Made by a program: the position numbers and the translations under genes. 64,000 nt of DNA from Sophora flavescens (Eukaryota; Streptophyta; Magnoliopsida; Fabales; Fabaceae). Position 1 is the first letter of the stretch, and every line of letters starts with the position of its first letter. Location: positions 79,509,228-79,573,227 of the forward strand of contig CM061068.1 of assembly GCA_030762895.1 (NCBI GenBank), written 5' to 3'. The notes beneath the pieces were generated by a model that ran no database searches, was not told the origin of the DNA, and saw only the letters and a list, made by a program, of their open reading frames with translations. Below are positions 33,145-46,423 of this stretch, in pieces.

Positions 33145-36100
33145 TCAAGCCAGTATTAACATTGACAAGTGCATAAGCATTTCCAAAAATACTTTATCAA
33201 TTCTAAATGGTCCTTCCCATTTAGGCGACCATTTGCCATATTCTCGACAACTTTTATCCATGGGCAATATGACTTTCCACACCAGATCATCTACCTTAAA
33301 TGATTTGAACTTAACTCGACTATCATAGAACTTTGCAATTATTTCTTTTTTCCGAATCAAACTTTCTAATGCAATCAATCTTTCGTCACTTAACTCATCC
33401 AATTCGTCCAGCATTGCATTCCAATATTGGTCGGTAGGCAAGTCATTTTGCCTTTGAATGCGAGTAGATTGGAGATTGATTTCGACAGGTAGCAGAGGAT
33501 CGTGTCCATAAGTTAGCCGATATGGTGAAGTTCCTGTCGACTGCCTGGGTGAATTTCTATATGCCCACAGTATTTGATCAAGAGTACTATGCCAACTCTT
33601 AGGCTGTCGACCCACATTCTTTTTAATAAGACTAATAATGATCTTATTTATGGCTTCAACTTGGTCATTTGCTTGTGCATAATATGGTGTAGATGTGAGC
33701 ATTTTTATATGCCTAGAACCAGCGTATTCCACAACTTTCTTGATGACGAATACTGACCCTTGATCTGTTGTCAGAGTCTGGGGTATGCCAAACCGACAAA
33801 TGATGTGATTTTTAATGAAATCAATTATGTCTTGTTGGGTGACTGCTTTGAGGCAAACTGCTTCTACCTATTTGGTAAAATAGTCCACTCCAACTAGAAT
33901 GAATTGATGTCCTTTCGATGAAGAAGGATGTATTTGGCCAATTAAATCTAAAGTCCATCCTCGGAATGGCCAAGGCTTGACAATAGAATGTAATTCGCTA
34001 GCCGACACATTTTGTATATGACCATGTTTCTGACATTGTTCACAAGATTTGGCAAACAAAATGCAATCTTTAACCATAGTTGGCCAATAATACAAACTTC
34101 GTCGAAGGATCCATTTCATTTTATCACCTGCCTGATGGGCTCCACATATGCCCTCATGGACTTCTGATAGAGCCAAATAAGCATCTTGCTCACTCAGGCA
34201 CTTGTGTAGAGTCCCGTCAACATATCTTCTATATAACAATCCTCCTTGCATTGTGTAATTCAATGCTTTGTATTTCGTTTTCCTATCTACATTCTGACTT
34301 GGATTTTCCAAATATTCAATTAGTGGCAACCTCCAGTCATTAGGTAGAATTACATCATTAACCAAAATATCTCTTTCTTGTAATGGATACAATAGTTCTC
34401 TGATTTCCATTTGTCCTGACAAAGCCTTTTGAGATATCTTGTATCCTGAGGCTATTTGAGCCAACTCATTAGCCTCTTGATTCAAATTTCTGGGAATATA
34501 TTTGACAATTACGTCATCGAATTTTTTCATTAACTTACTGGCTATGATACAGTATTTTGTCAAGTTGTAATTGACACACATGTATTCTTGAGTAAGTTGT
34601 TTGGTGACTAATTGGGAATCCCCAAAGATATGCACACTTCGTTCTTTTATTTCTATCAGTATTTCCAATCCGACAATCAAAGCTTCATATTCAGCTTCAT
34701 TGTTGGAACATGGATACTTAAGTTCAAACATGAACTTTGAAGGAGTTCCTTGTGGAGTCACGATTAGAATTCCTACTCCACTACCTCCTTGATGCATTGA
34801 TCCGTCGAAATAAAGTTTCCAAGGTTGTAAACTGACAACATCTATTTCTGGTACATCCAATCCTGGATGGTCTACCAAAAGGTCAGTCACTGTCTGTCCT
34901 TTGACAGCTTTAGCCGGTACGTATTGTAGAGAATACTCTGACAAAGCAATGGTCCATTTACCAATACATCCATTAAGGACTGGTTTTGACAACATATACT
35001 TTATAACATCAGTTTTGGAAATAAGGAATACATGACATGGCATCATATAATATTTAAGTTTTGTACAAGAAAAATACAATGCTAGACATAACTTCTCTAT
35101 TGCACTATATCTTCTTTCAGCATCATTGAGGACCCTGCTTAGATAATATACGTTCCTTTCAACATTATCATCATCATCTTGGGCCAATAGACATCCTATA
35201 GTGTCTTCAGATGCTGATATGTACAACTTCAACAGTCGACGAGGCACTGCGGGCATCATGACCGGTGGATTGACTAGGTATTGCTTGATCTGATCAAAAG
35301 CCTCTTGGTGACAAGGCTCCCATATGAAGCTTTGCTCTGACTTCAACTTGACCAACGGTGCAAATATTATCGTTCTTCCCGACAGATTTGATATAAACCT
35401 TCTTAGAAAGTTAACCTTTCCTAGGAAGGATTGTAGTTTCTTCTTATCTGTCGGTGCCGAGGCTTCCATGACCGCTTTGGCTTTATTCTTGTCTACCTCA
35501 ATTCCTTTTTTGTGGACCAGGAATCCTAGGAATTTGGCAGCCGACACTCCGAAGCTACACTTCTCTGGGTTCACTTTGAGGTTATGCCTTCTCATCATTT
35601 CAAACCCTTGCTTCAGATGCTCCAAGTGGTCATCTTTGGTTTTGGACTTGACAACCACGTCATCAATATATACTTCTATAAATTTTCCAATAACATCATG
35701 GAAAATTGTATTCATTGCTCGTTGATAGGTGGCTCCTGCATTCTTTAAACCGAAAGACATGACAATCCATTCATATGTCCCAATCGCTCCTGGACATTTG
35801 AAGGCAGTCTTTGACACATCTTATTCGACTATAAATATTTGATTATAACCTGGTTGTTCGAATGAACTTTGCTTTGAGCAGTCTTTGAACTTCCTCTTTG
35901 ATTTTATGCACCACCTCTGGAGCAAACCTTCTACTTGCCTGCTTCACCGGCTTGCAATCCTCCCTAAGTGGCAGCCGGTGTTCGACAAGATCTCTGCTTA
36001 AACCAGGCATTTCATCGTAGTCCCATGCAAAGCAATCTTTATACTCTGCAATTAACCTGACAAGTTTTTGTTTGTAATCCTCTGGAAGAAAAGCACTGAC

Positions 36101-36307
36101 AAAAATGGGCCTTTTCTTTTCTTTCGTCCCTAAATTTATTTCTTCCAAAGGGTCTTCTACTTCCACGTTTTGCTTGGCTTCGGCTCCTTTCTCAAAACCC
36201 AAAGGGCCATCGTCAATGATACAATCCGCCAACACACTCTCTGGAGTGTGTACTTCTCTGTCGGCTAGATAGGCCGACAATCTTTTCAAGTGGGTTTCAA
36301 GGCTCAT
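33145..36307 (-). pseudogene. Tat/Ogre-like pol: reverse transcriptase, RNase H, archaeal-type RNase H, integrase (copy 1)
   Basis: 35843-36307 starts at ATG 36307 (SLETHLKRLSAYLADREVHT) and reaches HRLPLREDCKPVKQASRRFA. The next 185 bases expected from copy 2 are missing at 35849/35850, removing reverse transcriptase fingers and the first catalytic Asp (motif MDGHAGYNQI in copy 2). 33868-35817 carries YIDDVVVKSK, LGKVNFLRRFI, RNase H, then a second RNase H (LYFDGSMHQGGSGVGI, NNEAEYEALIVGLEIL) typical of the Tat lineage, and the integrase zinc region (CEQCQKHG). A TAG at 33868 replaces Trp after VDYFTK. 33145-33732 finishes integrase (ANDQVEAINK, WAYRNSPRQSTG). Dead. Confidence 0.85.
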
Positions 36308-38403
36308 TGCCGGAATTTGGCCGAGTCTTGTCGGCCTCGTCCTTTACCTTAACTCCAAATTGGCTGAGAAGGCTTGCTTCCAACGTATCCTTGTCAATGA
36401 CCCCTTCGTTGGTAGTTATAGACCTGACGTTTGGAGAATATACCTTGAAATCAACATGTGATTGCTAAGCATAGCAAGCATTGTCATCTGCCTCCACGAT
36501 TTCTACCTGATCTTGCTCATTCCATAAGATTACTTTTTGATGCATTGTTGACGGAACCGCTCCTACAGCGTGAATCCAATCCCTGCCAAGTAATATGTTG
36601 TAGCTTGACTTGGCTGGGATTATTACAAACAATGTCATCCTTTCGATGGTGCCAACCTGTATGTTTAACAAAACGACGCCATATGACGGAGAAGTTTTGC
36701 CACTGAAGTCAGTGACAACCATATCTGTCGGAATTAAGTCCGACTGATCCTTCCCTAACTTTTTGAACATTGCTCTTGGCATCAGGTTCACAGCAGCTCC
36801 CCCGTCAATTAAAACCTTGTTGGTAGGTCTTCCATCTATTATGGCTTTTATATGTAAAGGTCTCGAATGGTTTCTCTGCTCATCGGTGGGCTTCTCCAGC
36901 TGAGCTACATTGTCGAAAACGGTAACCAAGTTCTCCTGAACACACATCCAGCAATCGCCTGGGTCCCTTGCATTGTTGACGGCATCATCATCGTTGTCAG
37001 AGAAATCGATCTCAAGATATCCCTCATATTCTGATGGAATGAATGAAATCAACCCTATCTTCATTTCCATCCCAGGTTCTAGTATAACTTCATTGTCTGT
37101 ATCCTCATCCAAAAATGCACCTCCAACCATTCTGCTGTTATTTCTTTTCAAATCACTCTCGTCATCTGATCCTGACCTATTTGACAGAGGTCGGGCAATC
37201 CCTGCGCCACAGTTGTCTAGTGCCTCGATGATGTCGGCCCAATCTTCATTCTGGCCGTCCATGTCCATGGCTCCACTGATGTTCATATCACATATCATCA
37301 TTTGGATCATTCGGTGCTTCGATGACAGCATCGAATGACAATTCTTCTTTGGTTAAATCACACTTAGGCCTGAATGTTGTCAATTGTTGTTTTTCCATTC
37401 TGGACTCAAACTTTCTCTCGAGTCCCGCAACCTTTTCCATTTCTGCCAGCCCGACAGGCCATTTGCCAGTGGATCTTACTGTTGGTGATGCCTGGCCCGA
37501 AGCCTTCTTTTCTGTGAAAACCTGTGATGTAGGCTTATGCTGCCTAGCTTGATTAATGGGTCCCATCGCATCAGCTTCCATGGGATGGGTCATTATTACG
37601 CTTTTCATTTTGGCATCTCCTTTCTTGTCGGCTTTGTTGTCAGCCACTACTACCAGACAACCAGTATCTTGTGAAGGCATCTCCTTTATGGCGACGCCTT
37701 CTTGCTTGGCAAGCTTCTTCTTTTGAGCCTGTCGGAGCCTCTGCATCCTCCTCTTTTGGCTCTTAGAGATGGCCAATTGAGTTGATGGTCCTGACAGACC
37801 AGGCCCTGTTGTCTGAGCATTTTGAGCTAATTGGCCCCTTTGGTAATTCTCATTCCAAAAGGGTGGACCACGATCACTGAACTTGTTTCTCCTGACCCAT
37901 GTCTGCTTTTGTAACTCTGGATACCGAGCCGCGGCAGAATTCTTCACCCATTGATCCACCATTACGTTGGATGCGGGTTTCCTGGTCTTGACGAAATTGA
38001 ATCTGCCACCGACAGAGTTATTTTCCACTGATACTCTGATTGGCTCCTCAAGCCAACCTCCGGTGTGGTGTTGTCTAGGTCTTGTCTGATGCATGTGTTG
38101 TTGATGGCTGTTTATCTGCCTGTTAACAACAGGTGTAGCATTCCTGTGTACACTGTTAGACCCAACATGGCTGCCCGAGTGTGACAGTCTGCCTTGGTTA
38201 CCACCATTACGAGACTCAGTTCTGTCATGTGGGTGATACGATGATGGTCTCTGTCCCCTGGCTTTCTTGGCAGCCACTTCATCATAAAATGCTTCACATC
38301 TTGGGCAAACTTTAGTTATGCCGTCAGATTTCTTGTGTGTCATGAAGTCGACAAGTGGTTCTCCTGGCTTTGGATAAACATCAAATGAATCCGACAGATC
38401 CAT
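36297..38403 (-). pseudogene. Tat/Ogre-like protease and upstream linker (copy 1)
   Basis: 37288-38403 encodes a long basic, low-complexity linker with CPRCEAFYDEVAAKKARG and KSQKRRMQRLRQAQKKKLAK. 36465-37331 encodes the aspartic protease region with VLIDGGAAVNLMPRAMFKKLG (Asp-Gly-Gly in place of Asp-Ser-Gly), VVTDFSG and NILLGRDWIHAVGA. A TAG at about 36465 interrupts a frame that otherwise runs to TGA 36299-36297, overlapping the pol ATG by 11 bases. Protease would cut the gag-pol products. The linker between gag and protease is longer than usual for Ty3/gypsy, as in Ogre-type elements. Confidence 0.75.
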
Positions 38404-38541
38404 CTAGATATTCTGCCCAGCCCTGATGTTGACCATTCCTATTCCCATAGGGACTTGGCGGTCTGCCTTGTTAACTTCAGGACCAAAGGGTTCTGTGTCA
38501 ACCTTCATGTCTGGTTTCTTGTCTGAAAATTTTAGTCTTCC

Positions 38542-40573
38542 CTATGCCAAACCTTTCTGAATAATGTCCCTGAAATGCATACAATCATTAGTTACATGAC
38601 AAAAAGTGTTATGATACTTACAATACTTCCGATCTTTAATCTCATGGGCTTTCAAAAGCCTATGATCATCTGACAATTTTAACTGCTTATCTTTGAGTAA
38701 TATGTCAAATATTTGATCGGCCTTGGTCACATCAAATGTATACACTTTCTTATTAACGAAAGGGATCCTTTCTTTGGCCCTCGCAGGCTTCAAAGCTTGG
38801 CATGTATAAGGTGGACTGTTTTTTAATTCAACGTAATCTACCTCATTTTCCTCAGAATCATTGCCCTCCTCGTCGGATTCATTACATCCGACAAAGTTAA
38901 TCTTTTCTCTCTTGAGGAATTTCTTCTGCTTGAAAACCTTTTCAGCTTTCAATTGTTCAATTTGACGGATTTTATCTCCTAACTAGGCAAGATCAATTAG
39001 ATGTTGGTTGACCAACTTCTTCCTAATATGATAATCTAGACCCCCAGCAGCAATCTTCACTATTTCTGCCTCAGGGATAGGGGTGAAGCAACGACTCCTC
39101 ATTTGACGGAATCGGGCAAGGTAGTCATCGACAGACTCGTTATACATTCTTTTAATGCCAAATAAATCTGTCAATCTTATTTTCAGGTCACCCCTGAAGA
39201 ATTGATCGTGAAAACTCCTCTCTAATTGATTCCAGGAATGTATGGAATTAGGCCTTAGAGTCGAAAACCAAGAAAAAATATTCTTAGTCAATGAACTAGG
39301 GAAGAATTTCATCTTTAATCCCTCCTCTAGAGCCAAATCTCCCAACTCGATTGTATATCGGGCAATGTGCTCAACTGTCGACTCTCCACTTTCTCCTGAG
39401 AATTTTACCTCGAGGCATTTCTTCCTGTTGGACCCAATCAGGAAATGCCGAAGCAAAAAATGGTTGATTGACATAACCTATGTTAAAACCAAACCTATTC
39501 AATTCTTGCTCGACGACTTGATTGACGTTCTGATTTAGAACGTTTTGACGAAACGCTCCAAAAGCACCCTGGTTTATGACCAAATCTTCATCTTCCTCTG
39601 GTCGTAGAATATGTACATTTCCACGTCTCAAAGGAATGCGACGATGGGGCTGTTGGCGGTCGTCATCTTGTTCAGATCCGTCAAGTTGTATAACTTGTGG
39701 TTGTTCATTCCTATTGACATTCCCATTGAGATGTCTATTAGTATTTTGGTTATCACCTGGGGTTACAACGCCCAAGACTCTATTTAACCTACGTATCTCG
39801 TTTGCCAATGTCAAGCATGCATTATTTGTGTTTTCCATTAATGGCCTAATCACTGTACTCATTTGTTGAGTAAAGATATTCACCATGTCATGGTTACTAG
39901 AGTCAATTTGTTGTCGGACGTTGGCTAATGTAGCCTCTGACAGACCAACAATACTTTGTGGGGGTTGTCTTAATGGGGATATATGTGGCCTTACTATTGG
40001 TTGCTCTTGTCGAGAATGGGTTACTACCATTGACCCTGTTATCCCGTTCGCATGACTGGGAATTTTCCCCCCAGCCGATGGCCCTGCCTGTCCAGATGTA
40101 TGGGCAGCCATCGTCATTCCACTTGGATATGGTATGTATGCGAATGGGGTATTTGGATTGACAGCAGTTGAACCATAAGGCATCCCATACAAAGGTTGTG
40201 ACAGAGGTTGCGTAGTCCCTCTTGGGTTTGAATTCACAACACTTCGTGGAGACAATCCGGTAGTTAGTGGATTTACTTGTTGTAAAACTGGGGAAGTTGG
40301 TGACGAGAGTGTTCCTTGGCCAACTTCGTCAAATCTATTGACAACTTGGGCGTAAGAAACGCCTCTTCTCGCACCTAAACTATTAGTGCTATTATTCCCT
40401 GCATTAGTGACGTTAGCCCTGGCTGCAGGAATATTGTCAACTGGTGCAATAGCATCCACCGTTGACACATCGGCGTTAATGCCAACTACGCCTGCATCAC
40501 TTGCACTACTCATATTCACAGAGTTTTGGGAAATAGATGATGTTTGAACCACCTTTCCACTCCGTAGACGCAT
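38542..40573 (-). pseudogene. Tat/Ogre-like gag (copy 1)
   Basis: Starts at ATG 40573 (MRLRSGKVVQTSS), 74 bases inside the 5' LTR edge. Proline/asparagine-rich N-terminus, then the capsid-like core in 38983-39474 (RSFHDQFFRGDLKIRLTDLF, ESVDDYLARFRQMRSRCF) and a zinc-binding stretch KYCKYHNTFCHVTNDCMHF in 38542-38952. Compared with copy 2 it has a 25-base deletion near 39410 that shifts frame, a TAG in place of Gln at about 38985, and a stop after QKGLA near 38544. Gag would form the particle. Confidence 0.8.
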
Positions 40574-40626
40574 ACAATAAATTTGTATGTAAAATTCGTG
40601 ACACTGTACGAGTTACTCTAAACTCG

Positions 40627-40643
40627 TCCCACTGGTCGTGCCA
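40627..40643 (-). promoter_or_regulatory. primer binding site of Tat/Ogre-like copy 1
   Basis: Minus-strand TGGCACGACCAGTGGGA lies three bases after the 5' LTR. Copy 2 has TGGCACACCCAGTGGGA. Ogre elements are reported to use tRNA-Arg; I could not check the tRNA here. Confidence 0.65.
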
Positions 40644-40646
40644 ATT

Positions 40647-41904
40647 TGTTAACGTTGGTTTTTGGTTTATGACCAAAATTCCTTTGTTACAAATAATTGA
40701 AGATCAGACGAGTGTGGGACCTACGAGTAATGCGGTAATCTCGTCAAGATGTGTGTATGTATTGTCTGCCAAGTATGAATTTGACAAGTTAGTCAAATCT
40801 AGTAATATACTGGCAAGGACTTGGTGTTAAAACAAATAGGTAAGTTCGAAAGAGATGTACAGAATATTACCAATAATGAAAGTCGACAATAAAACTACTT
40901 GGGTTCGAAAATGTAAGTTTGAAGTTTGAGAGAAAACCAACTATTTAATAGAAAATAACTTCCTAATCGTACTGAGTTTATAAAGAAAAGAAAACTGAAG
41001 TTTGAAAGAAAAGTAAAGAGAGATCTAAATGACACTACTTGAAAGAAGTAAAATAAAATCCAACAACGAACTTGAGAGAAATACTGGAAATTAAAAGGAA
41101 CAAGTAATGAACTTGAACAAAAGAGATGAAAATGGCATAGAATTTTGTCATAGTATTGAAATAAGAAGGATGGAGGGAATACTTGAATGTAATCCGTCAA
41201 TATGCTGTGTGATCGAGATGTGTAGGATGTGTATCAAGTAACCTCCTCGATTACATTGTGATTACTAGTATTTATAGGCAAATAAAATAACTACCTAGAA
41301 ATAACTCCCTATCTAAAAGACTGCCACATGTCCTTGGCAGTTCTCTCAAGTTTTATACTTAAACTGCTTGTCAAACAACTCTGACAACTGCTCAATTTCT
41401 TGAACCGCTCCGCGTCAACTTGATTGTCTTTGACGGTCTGGCTGCTTGACGGTTTATCTTGCTGATGCCTTGTTAGTCTTGAGGACTTAGCCATTTCCAC
41501 ACTTTTGTACGTTTGACAACTCTTCTTAACACTTTGTCAAAAAGCTGGGTTGTCAATTTATCTTTTTTGTCGGTTAGTATCTTCTTGTCGGCTAAGTATA
41601 ATACTTAGAAAATATCATTCATTATTCTGATTCCTTTGTCAGCTAGTCAAATGCATCCGTCAATAATCAGAAATTTCACTCTTAACAGATGCGCTCTAAG
41701 TTTCGCCCTTTTGACGGCTTTGCTTGTCTGACATGTTAACTGAAGAACTTCTTGTCAACTCCACACCTGTCAATTCTTATAATCTTCTGAGTTCGACGTT
41801 CTTCTTTATGTCGATTTTTTATATTTTTGACAATCCTTCACTCAGTTCTTCCGTCATCCTGTCGGATTTATTTTTGTCAAGAATTTGAAATTCTTCCGCT
41901 AACA
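40647..41904 (-). repeat. 5' LTR of Tat/Ogre-like copy 1
   Basis: 1258 bp, partner of 21504-22761. It would contain the promoter for gag-pol. Many TTGAC and GTCGG words in the outer third. Followed by target duplication GCCTG. Confidence 0.9.
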
Positions 41905-42040
41905 GCCTGTCAAGTCATTCATCTGGAAAGGAGAAAGAAAAGCAAATAGTCTATGAAAGAAGATCCACACCTTTTCATCCAAACAGCATGATGCTTTACC
42001 GCTTGATATAGTTTAGGATGGTGTTCAGCTAAAGATAGAG

Positions 42041-42576
42041 GGTTGGGCTAAGATGCACCACCCATATTTTGTACCACTCACTACACCACCCATATGTGGC
42101 AAATTTTGGACCAATCAAATTGCCACATGGGTTTAGTCAAAATTTCAAACTTTTTAGTTGTATTTCTACTGTAGTCAAATATATGAATACAATATATTGT
42201 AGCATAGTATATGTACTCTTTGTATTCGCAAATTCAACCCATATTAAAATAATGTTTTTTTATTAAAAAACTGATTATATTAAAAAAATAATATTTTAAT
42301 ATGAATTAAAATAATGTTCGTTGTCAATAATATTTTGCAATATAATCAGTTTTTTTAATCAAAAAACATTATTTTAATATGGGTTAAATTTGTGAATACA
42401 AAGAGTACATATACTATACTACAATATACTGTATTTATATAGTTTGACTACAGTATAATACAACTAGAAAGTTTGAAATTTTGAGCAACCTATGTGCAAT
42501 TTGATTGACCCAAAATTTACCACATAAATGATATAGTGGGTGATGTAAAATGTGGGTGGTGCACCATAGTCACACC
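42041..42576. mobile_element. 536 bp fold-back MITE
   Basis: Almost the whole element is one inverted repeat with arms of about 240 bases centred near 42308. The arms share GCACCACCCA at 42055 and its complement at 42553-42562, and long stretches such as AGTATATGTACTCTTTGTATTC. The outer ends, GGTTGGGCTAAGATG and (inverted) GGTGTGACTATGGTG, are similar. No ORF. No clear target duplication. RNA from it would fold into a hairpin. Confidence 0.75.
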
Positions 42577-42935
42577 TAAAAATAGAACGTTCTTTGCGGG
42601 CCGAAGAAAAGTCTCTATTTGCTCTTGTCCTTTTCCGTAGAAGAGAGCCCCCAAAAGAAGATGACAAAAAGTTTGTTAAGCCAACAGTGGTAAGGAAAAA
42701 AAAAAAGAGTTTAATTTTTATGCATGATAAAGTTTTTTACGTCGAGAATCAATCAGAAATTATAGAATGGTGACTTTAAGTTAGTTAGTATAAGAGTCAA
42801 ATATTTTAATTTATGTGACAATTTTTAATTAGTTGACTGTGTAAAAATTCTTTACACTATTAGTGCATATCAATTAAATCCAAAAAACAATGCATTATTC
42901 AGATATTTTCTAGTACCATTTTAAGACATCGTGGG
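42577..42935. other. spacer, nothing recognised
   Basis: AT-rich; no gene, repeat end or RNA gene seen. Confidence 0.4.
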
Positions 42936-43557
42936 GTGTCGTTTGGTGGTCAGGATAAGAGAGATATGATATGATAAGCTATCATATCCTGTCTGAAACT
43001 GTTGTTTGGTGAGCTAGCAGGATAAGATAAAGTAATCTTGTCACCTACCCTATCATGTCCATCTAATTGAAATTATATCCTGAGGGAAGGGCTCGGTTAG
43101 AACCCAACAGAATAAGATAGAGTGATTTAAAATATATAAAAATTTATATATAAAATAATTAAAGTATAATAAAATATAACATGATTATCAAAAAAAGATA
43201 TAAAAAAACAATAAGATATTTTAAATAATAAAAAATTAATTTAATTTAAACAATTTTTTAAAAATTTAAAATATTATATGTAATTTTATTAGAAGGTTAA
43301 ATTTGTCTTATTATATAATTTTAAAAAATGAAAACTGTAAAAAAAACTAAAAACTAAAATCTAATAAAATATTAAAATATTTAGAATAAAATTGAAAACT
43401 TTAAATTTATATTAAAATTACAATGCTATCTAGTTGGTTATGTGGTAAGCATCAAACGTTAGATATGATAATAACTTATCCAGCTCATATATAATCCTAT
43501 TTTTATCCTACTCTCGTATCATATTCGTTCATATCCTATCCTGATCACCAATTGCAC
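42936..43557. mobile_element. candidate MITE with TGGTGRTCAGGATA ends
   Basis: Left end GTGTCGTTTGGTGGTCAGGATA and the complement of the right end GTGCAATTGGTGATCAGGATA agree closely over about 22 bases. The interior (about 620 bp) is very AT-rich with no ORF. 'GTTTGGTGGTCAGGATA'-like phrases recur inside near 43010. Family (hAT or PIF/Harbinger) not resolved; no target duplication seen. Confidence 0.5.
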
Positions 43558-45556
43558 GTAATGTTTGTCTGCTTGTCTGCCTACAGGCTGTTTTGGTGCA
43601 TTTAATGCATAATGCATTATTTAGATCCTCTCTCCCTTTTTTTAATTATTCTTTTGTAATTATTATTATTTTTATCTTTTCCTATTATTCTGAAAAGAGC
43701 AAATGGGTCTTGAGCCCAAATTACACCACCACCTTAGCTCTTAGGACCTGGGCCTCAAAGCCAACATTAAAAGCTCATAAAAGTTAAAAACCTGTTTGCA
43801 GTGAGAATTTAAAAAACACAATTTCTAATAGTGTGAGTTTAAATATAAAACCAATTCATATAAAAGAAGTAAATCTTACAAAGTGGTTTTATATGAACAA
43901 AATAATCACATGGGTAAATTCTTTAATACAAAACCATGTTATGATGATAAAGATAGGTTATCACCAACTTTCATAAGTCCGAAAGCGTGACAACTATCTT
44001 GATCAATAAAACTACAATAGTAACAGCTTAGTCATTTTTTAGGTTCTTACCGGTATTTTAATAATTTTGAATTTAAAATTAATGCAATGAATTTATAATT
44101 ATACTCCTAGATAATGACTAACCAAACCAAGTTTATATTAAGAAATTATCAAATAAAAGGATAGAAACCCATTATATTGTCGTATCATGAAATTGTTTAA
44201 ATTACATCACATTTTCAGTAAAACTTATTCGTAAACAATATTGTTAACAATAGATCATACTTCACCATCATCATTATAACTTAAAATTGAATCTTAAATA
44301 TTTGAAAATGCAATACAATTAAAGTTAGACTATAAATTGACCATAAGTATTATCACTCAATAAGCTAAATGCCACTATGGTTGGATTATTAAATGGCAAT
44401 CAAATATAAACAATATCAAATACATTATTAATTAAGATTTTATTGAAATTGAATGCAATCACATCACTTAAAGTGTAATTGCTAAGAGTAATTTCTAATT
44501 TTTTTAACCAAAAAAAAGAGTAATTTCTAATTACGTCATACATTGACACATGTAAAAAATTAGGTAAAAAGGCTTGTATGGTTGAAAAATTAATGCAAAT
44601 CAAATATTGAAAATTTAATAAAACGTTGGAGGCAATCAAAGACAGCATAAAATTATCCTAAACATATGCCCAAATCAAATAGATCTAAACTTCATAAAAA
44701 AAAAATCAAATAGATTTAAATTTTCACACAAATCAATAGATGCACTGCCAAGACTTTACAAAAATCGCTTGGAATGTATTATTTAAAGGTTTTTTTTAAT
44801 CAATATTATTTAAAGGTTAAACAATTGTTATTCATTTATATCTATTAATTAATTCATATATTGATATATTGATTAGCTATTTTCAATCATTCAATCAGAT
44901 AATTTTCACGTATTCCCTCCAATATCCAATCATTCAAATTTATATTCTCAATCTTCAACCAATTAATTAGCTATTCAATATCGATAATCGATCTCCGACC
45001 AATTAATTAGCTATTCAATATTGTGTATTCAACCAATATTCATAACTATCTTTCCATATTTTTATCACTGCCATGCAAAAAATATAATACTTAAGCATAT
45101 TAGAATTTAACCAATCCCAAATTTGAATTTTCAACTTTATTGTTTGATAAAGACAATAACTAATTACAATCAATCAAATTTATTCTCAGATTTCAACTCA
45201 TTCTAATTTTCAAATTTATAATAGGTAGACCGAATCAATATATCAATATATTAATGACACTAAAAATTGAAGATTTAAAATCACTAATTCGTTTTCTCTT
45301 ATATAATTAGCATTTAATTTCTATAGCCATTCTAAAGCATGGATAATATATTAATGGCAATATTAAAATTGCCTATTTGAAAACGTGGACTGTCTTTTGA
45401 CAATAAATTTTATTCACTTTAAATATAAATTATTTTGTAAAAAATTTGAAGAATTATGCTGATTTTTAAGATTTAACTTACATTTTTTATTTTAAATGCT
45501 ACAAAAAGTTAGTACGATCACAATCAGCTCCAATTTACGACATTGTAATTATATTA
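43558..45556. other. AT-rich spacer, nothing recognised
   Basis: Very AT-rich. Short local repeats include TTAATTAGCTATTCAATAT twice near 44955-45025. Open frames are short and have no recognisable domain. Confidence 0.4.
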
Positions 45557-45850
45557 AGGTTTAAATAAGTTTTTGTCCCGTAAAATACATCAATTTTGGT
45601 TTTAGTCTCTGTAAAATTTTTCCTTAGGATTTCGTTCCTATACTTTCAAAAATTTTGGTAATGATTCCTACCGTCATCTCTTCCTGTTAACTGCTGATGT
45701 GGCAAACGGAATGTCATGTCAGCAGGGACCATTTCCAAAATTTTTGAAAGTACATGGACGAAATCCTAAGGAAAAACCTTACAGGGCTAAAACCAAAATT
45801 TGTGAACTTTGCAGGCACCAAAAACTTTGCAGGGACCAAAAATTTATTTG
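45557..45850. mobile_element. MITE copy A (GGTTTAAATAAGTTTTTGTCCC ends)
   Basis: Begins AAGGTTTAAATAAGTTTTTG and ends GGGACCAAAAATTTATTTG, the degraded inverse. The interior contains GTTAACTGCTGATGTGGCAAACGGAATGTC-type sequence (the start of an inner palindrome with CATGTCAGCAGGGACC). Same family as 46424-46702, in which the middle block (ATGGCATTCCGTTTGCCACG) runs the opposite way. Confidence 0.65.
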
Positions 45851-46423
45851 TGGTCCTAATGTATGATTTCTTTCAATTTTGAAGCCAAATTCTGGAGTAA
45901 GTTGGACAGGAACAAGAAATTATATCGGTACCCTTGAGTATTGGATACCATACAAAATAAAGGAGTTTAACAATTTTAAGCATGTGGTCCATAATGTAGG
46001 ATTTTATTTATATTTTCTTGCCAAATTTCATAGCAAGTCGGACAGAAAAATAAAATTACCTCAGTACCATTGAGTACTAAAAATCATACCAGATTAAGGA
46101 ATTTAGCAATTTTAACCTTGGTAAATTTGGCTAGAATATAGAAAGAAATCATATATTAGTGCCATGTGTTTCAAATTGACAAATCTCTTCATCTGATATA
46201 ATTTCTAGTGTTCGGAGGTATCGAGATAATTTCTTACTCCTATCCAATTACTCTGAGATTTGACCAACAAATAGAAAAAATTATAATTAGGGATAAAGGG
46301 ATAAAATTATCAAATTTATTCTTCTAATATAATTTATAGTACTCATGGGTACCGATGTAGTTTATTTTAATCTTGTCAATGTCTGACTTGCTCTGAAGTT
46401 TGACTAGAAAATATTTTTTTTTT

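Larger units (their letters stand above)
21504..41904 (-). mobile_element. complete 20.4 kb Tat/Ogre-like Ty3/gypsy retrotransposon (copy 1)
   Basis: Two 1258 bp LTRs (21504-22761 and 40647-41904) begin TGTTAACG and end GCTAACA, flanked by an exact 5 bp duplication GCCTG (21499-21503 and 41905-41909). Coding order on the minus strand is gag, protease, reverse transcriptase, RNase H, a second RNase H and integrase, then a long 3' region. That region carries an antisense PMD gene (23077-32152) and a nested LTR element (23589-28929). Without the nested insertion it would be about 15 kb. Large size, the extra RNase H, the gag type and the extra ORF point to the Tat lineage (Ogre/Retand-like). Many stops and a 185 bp gap in reverse transcriptase show it is not autonomous. 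Confidence 0.9.
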
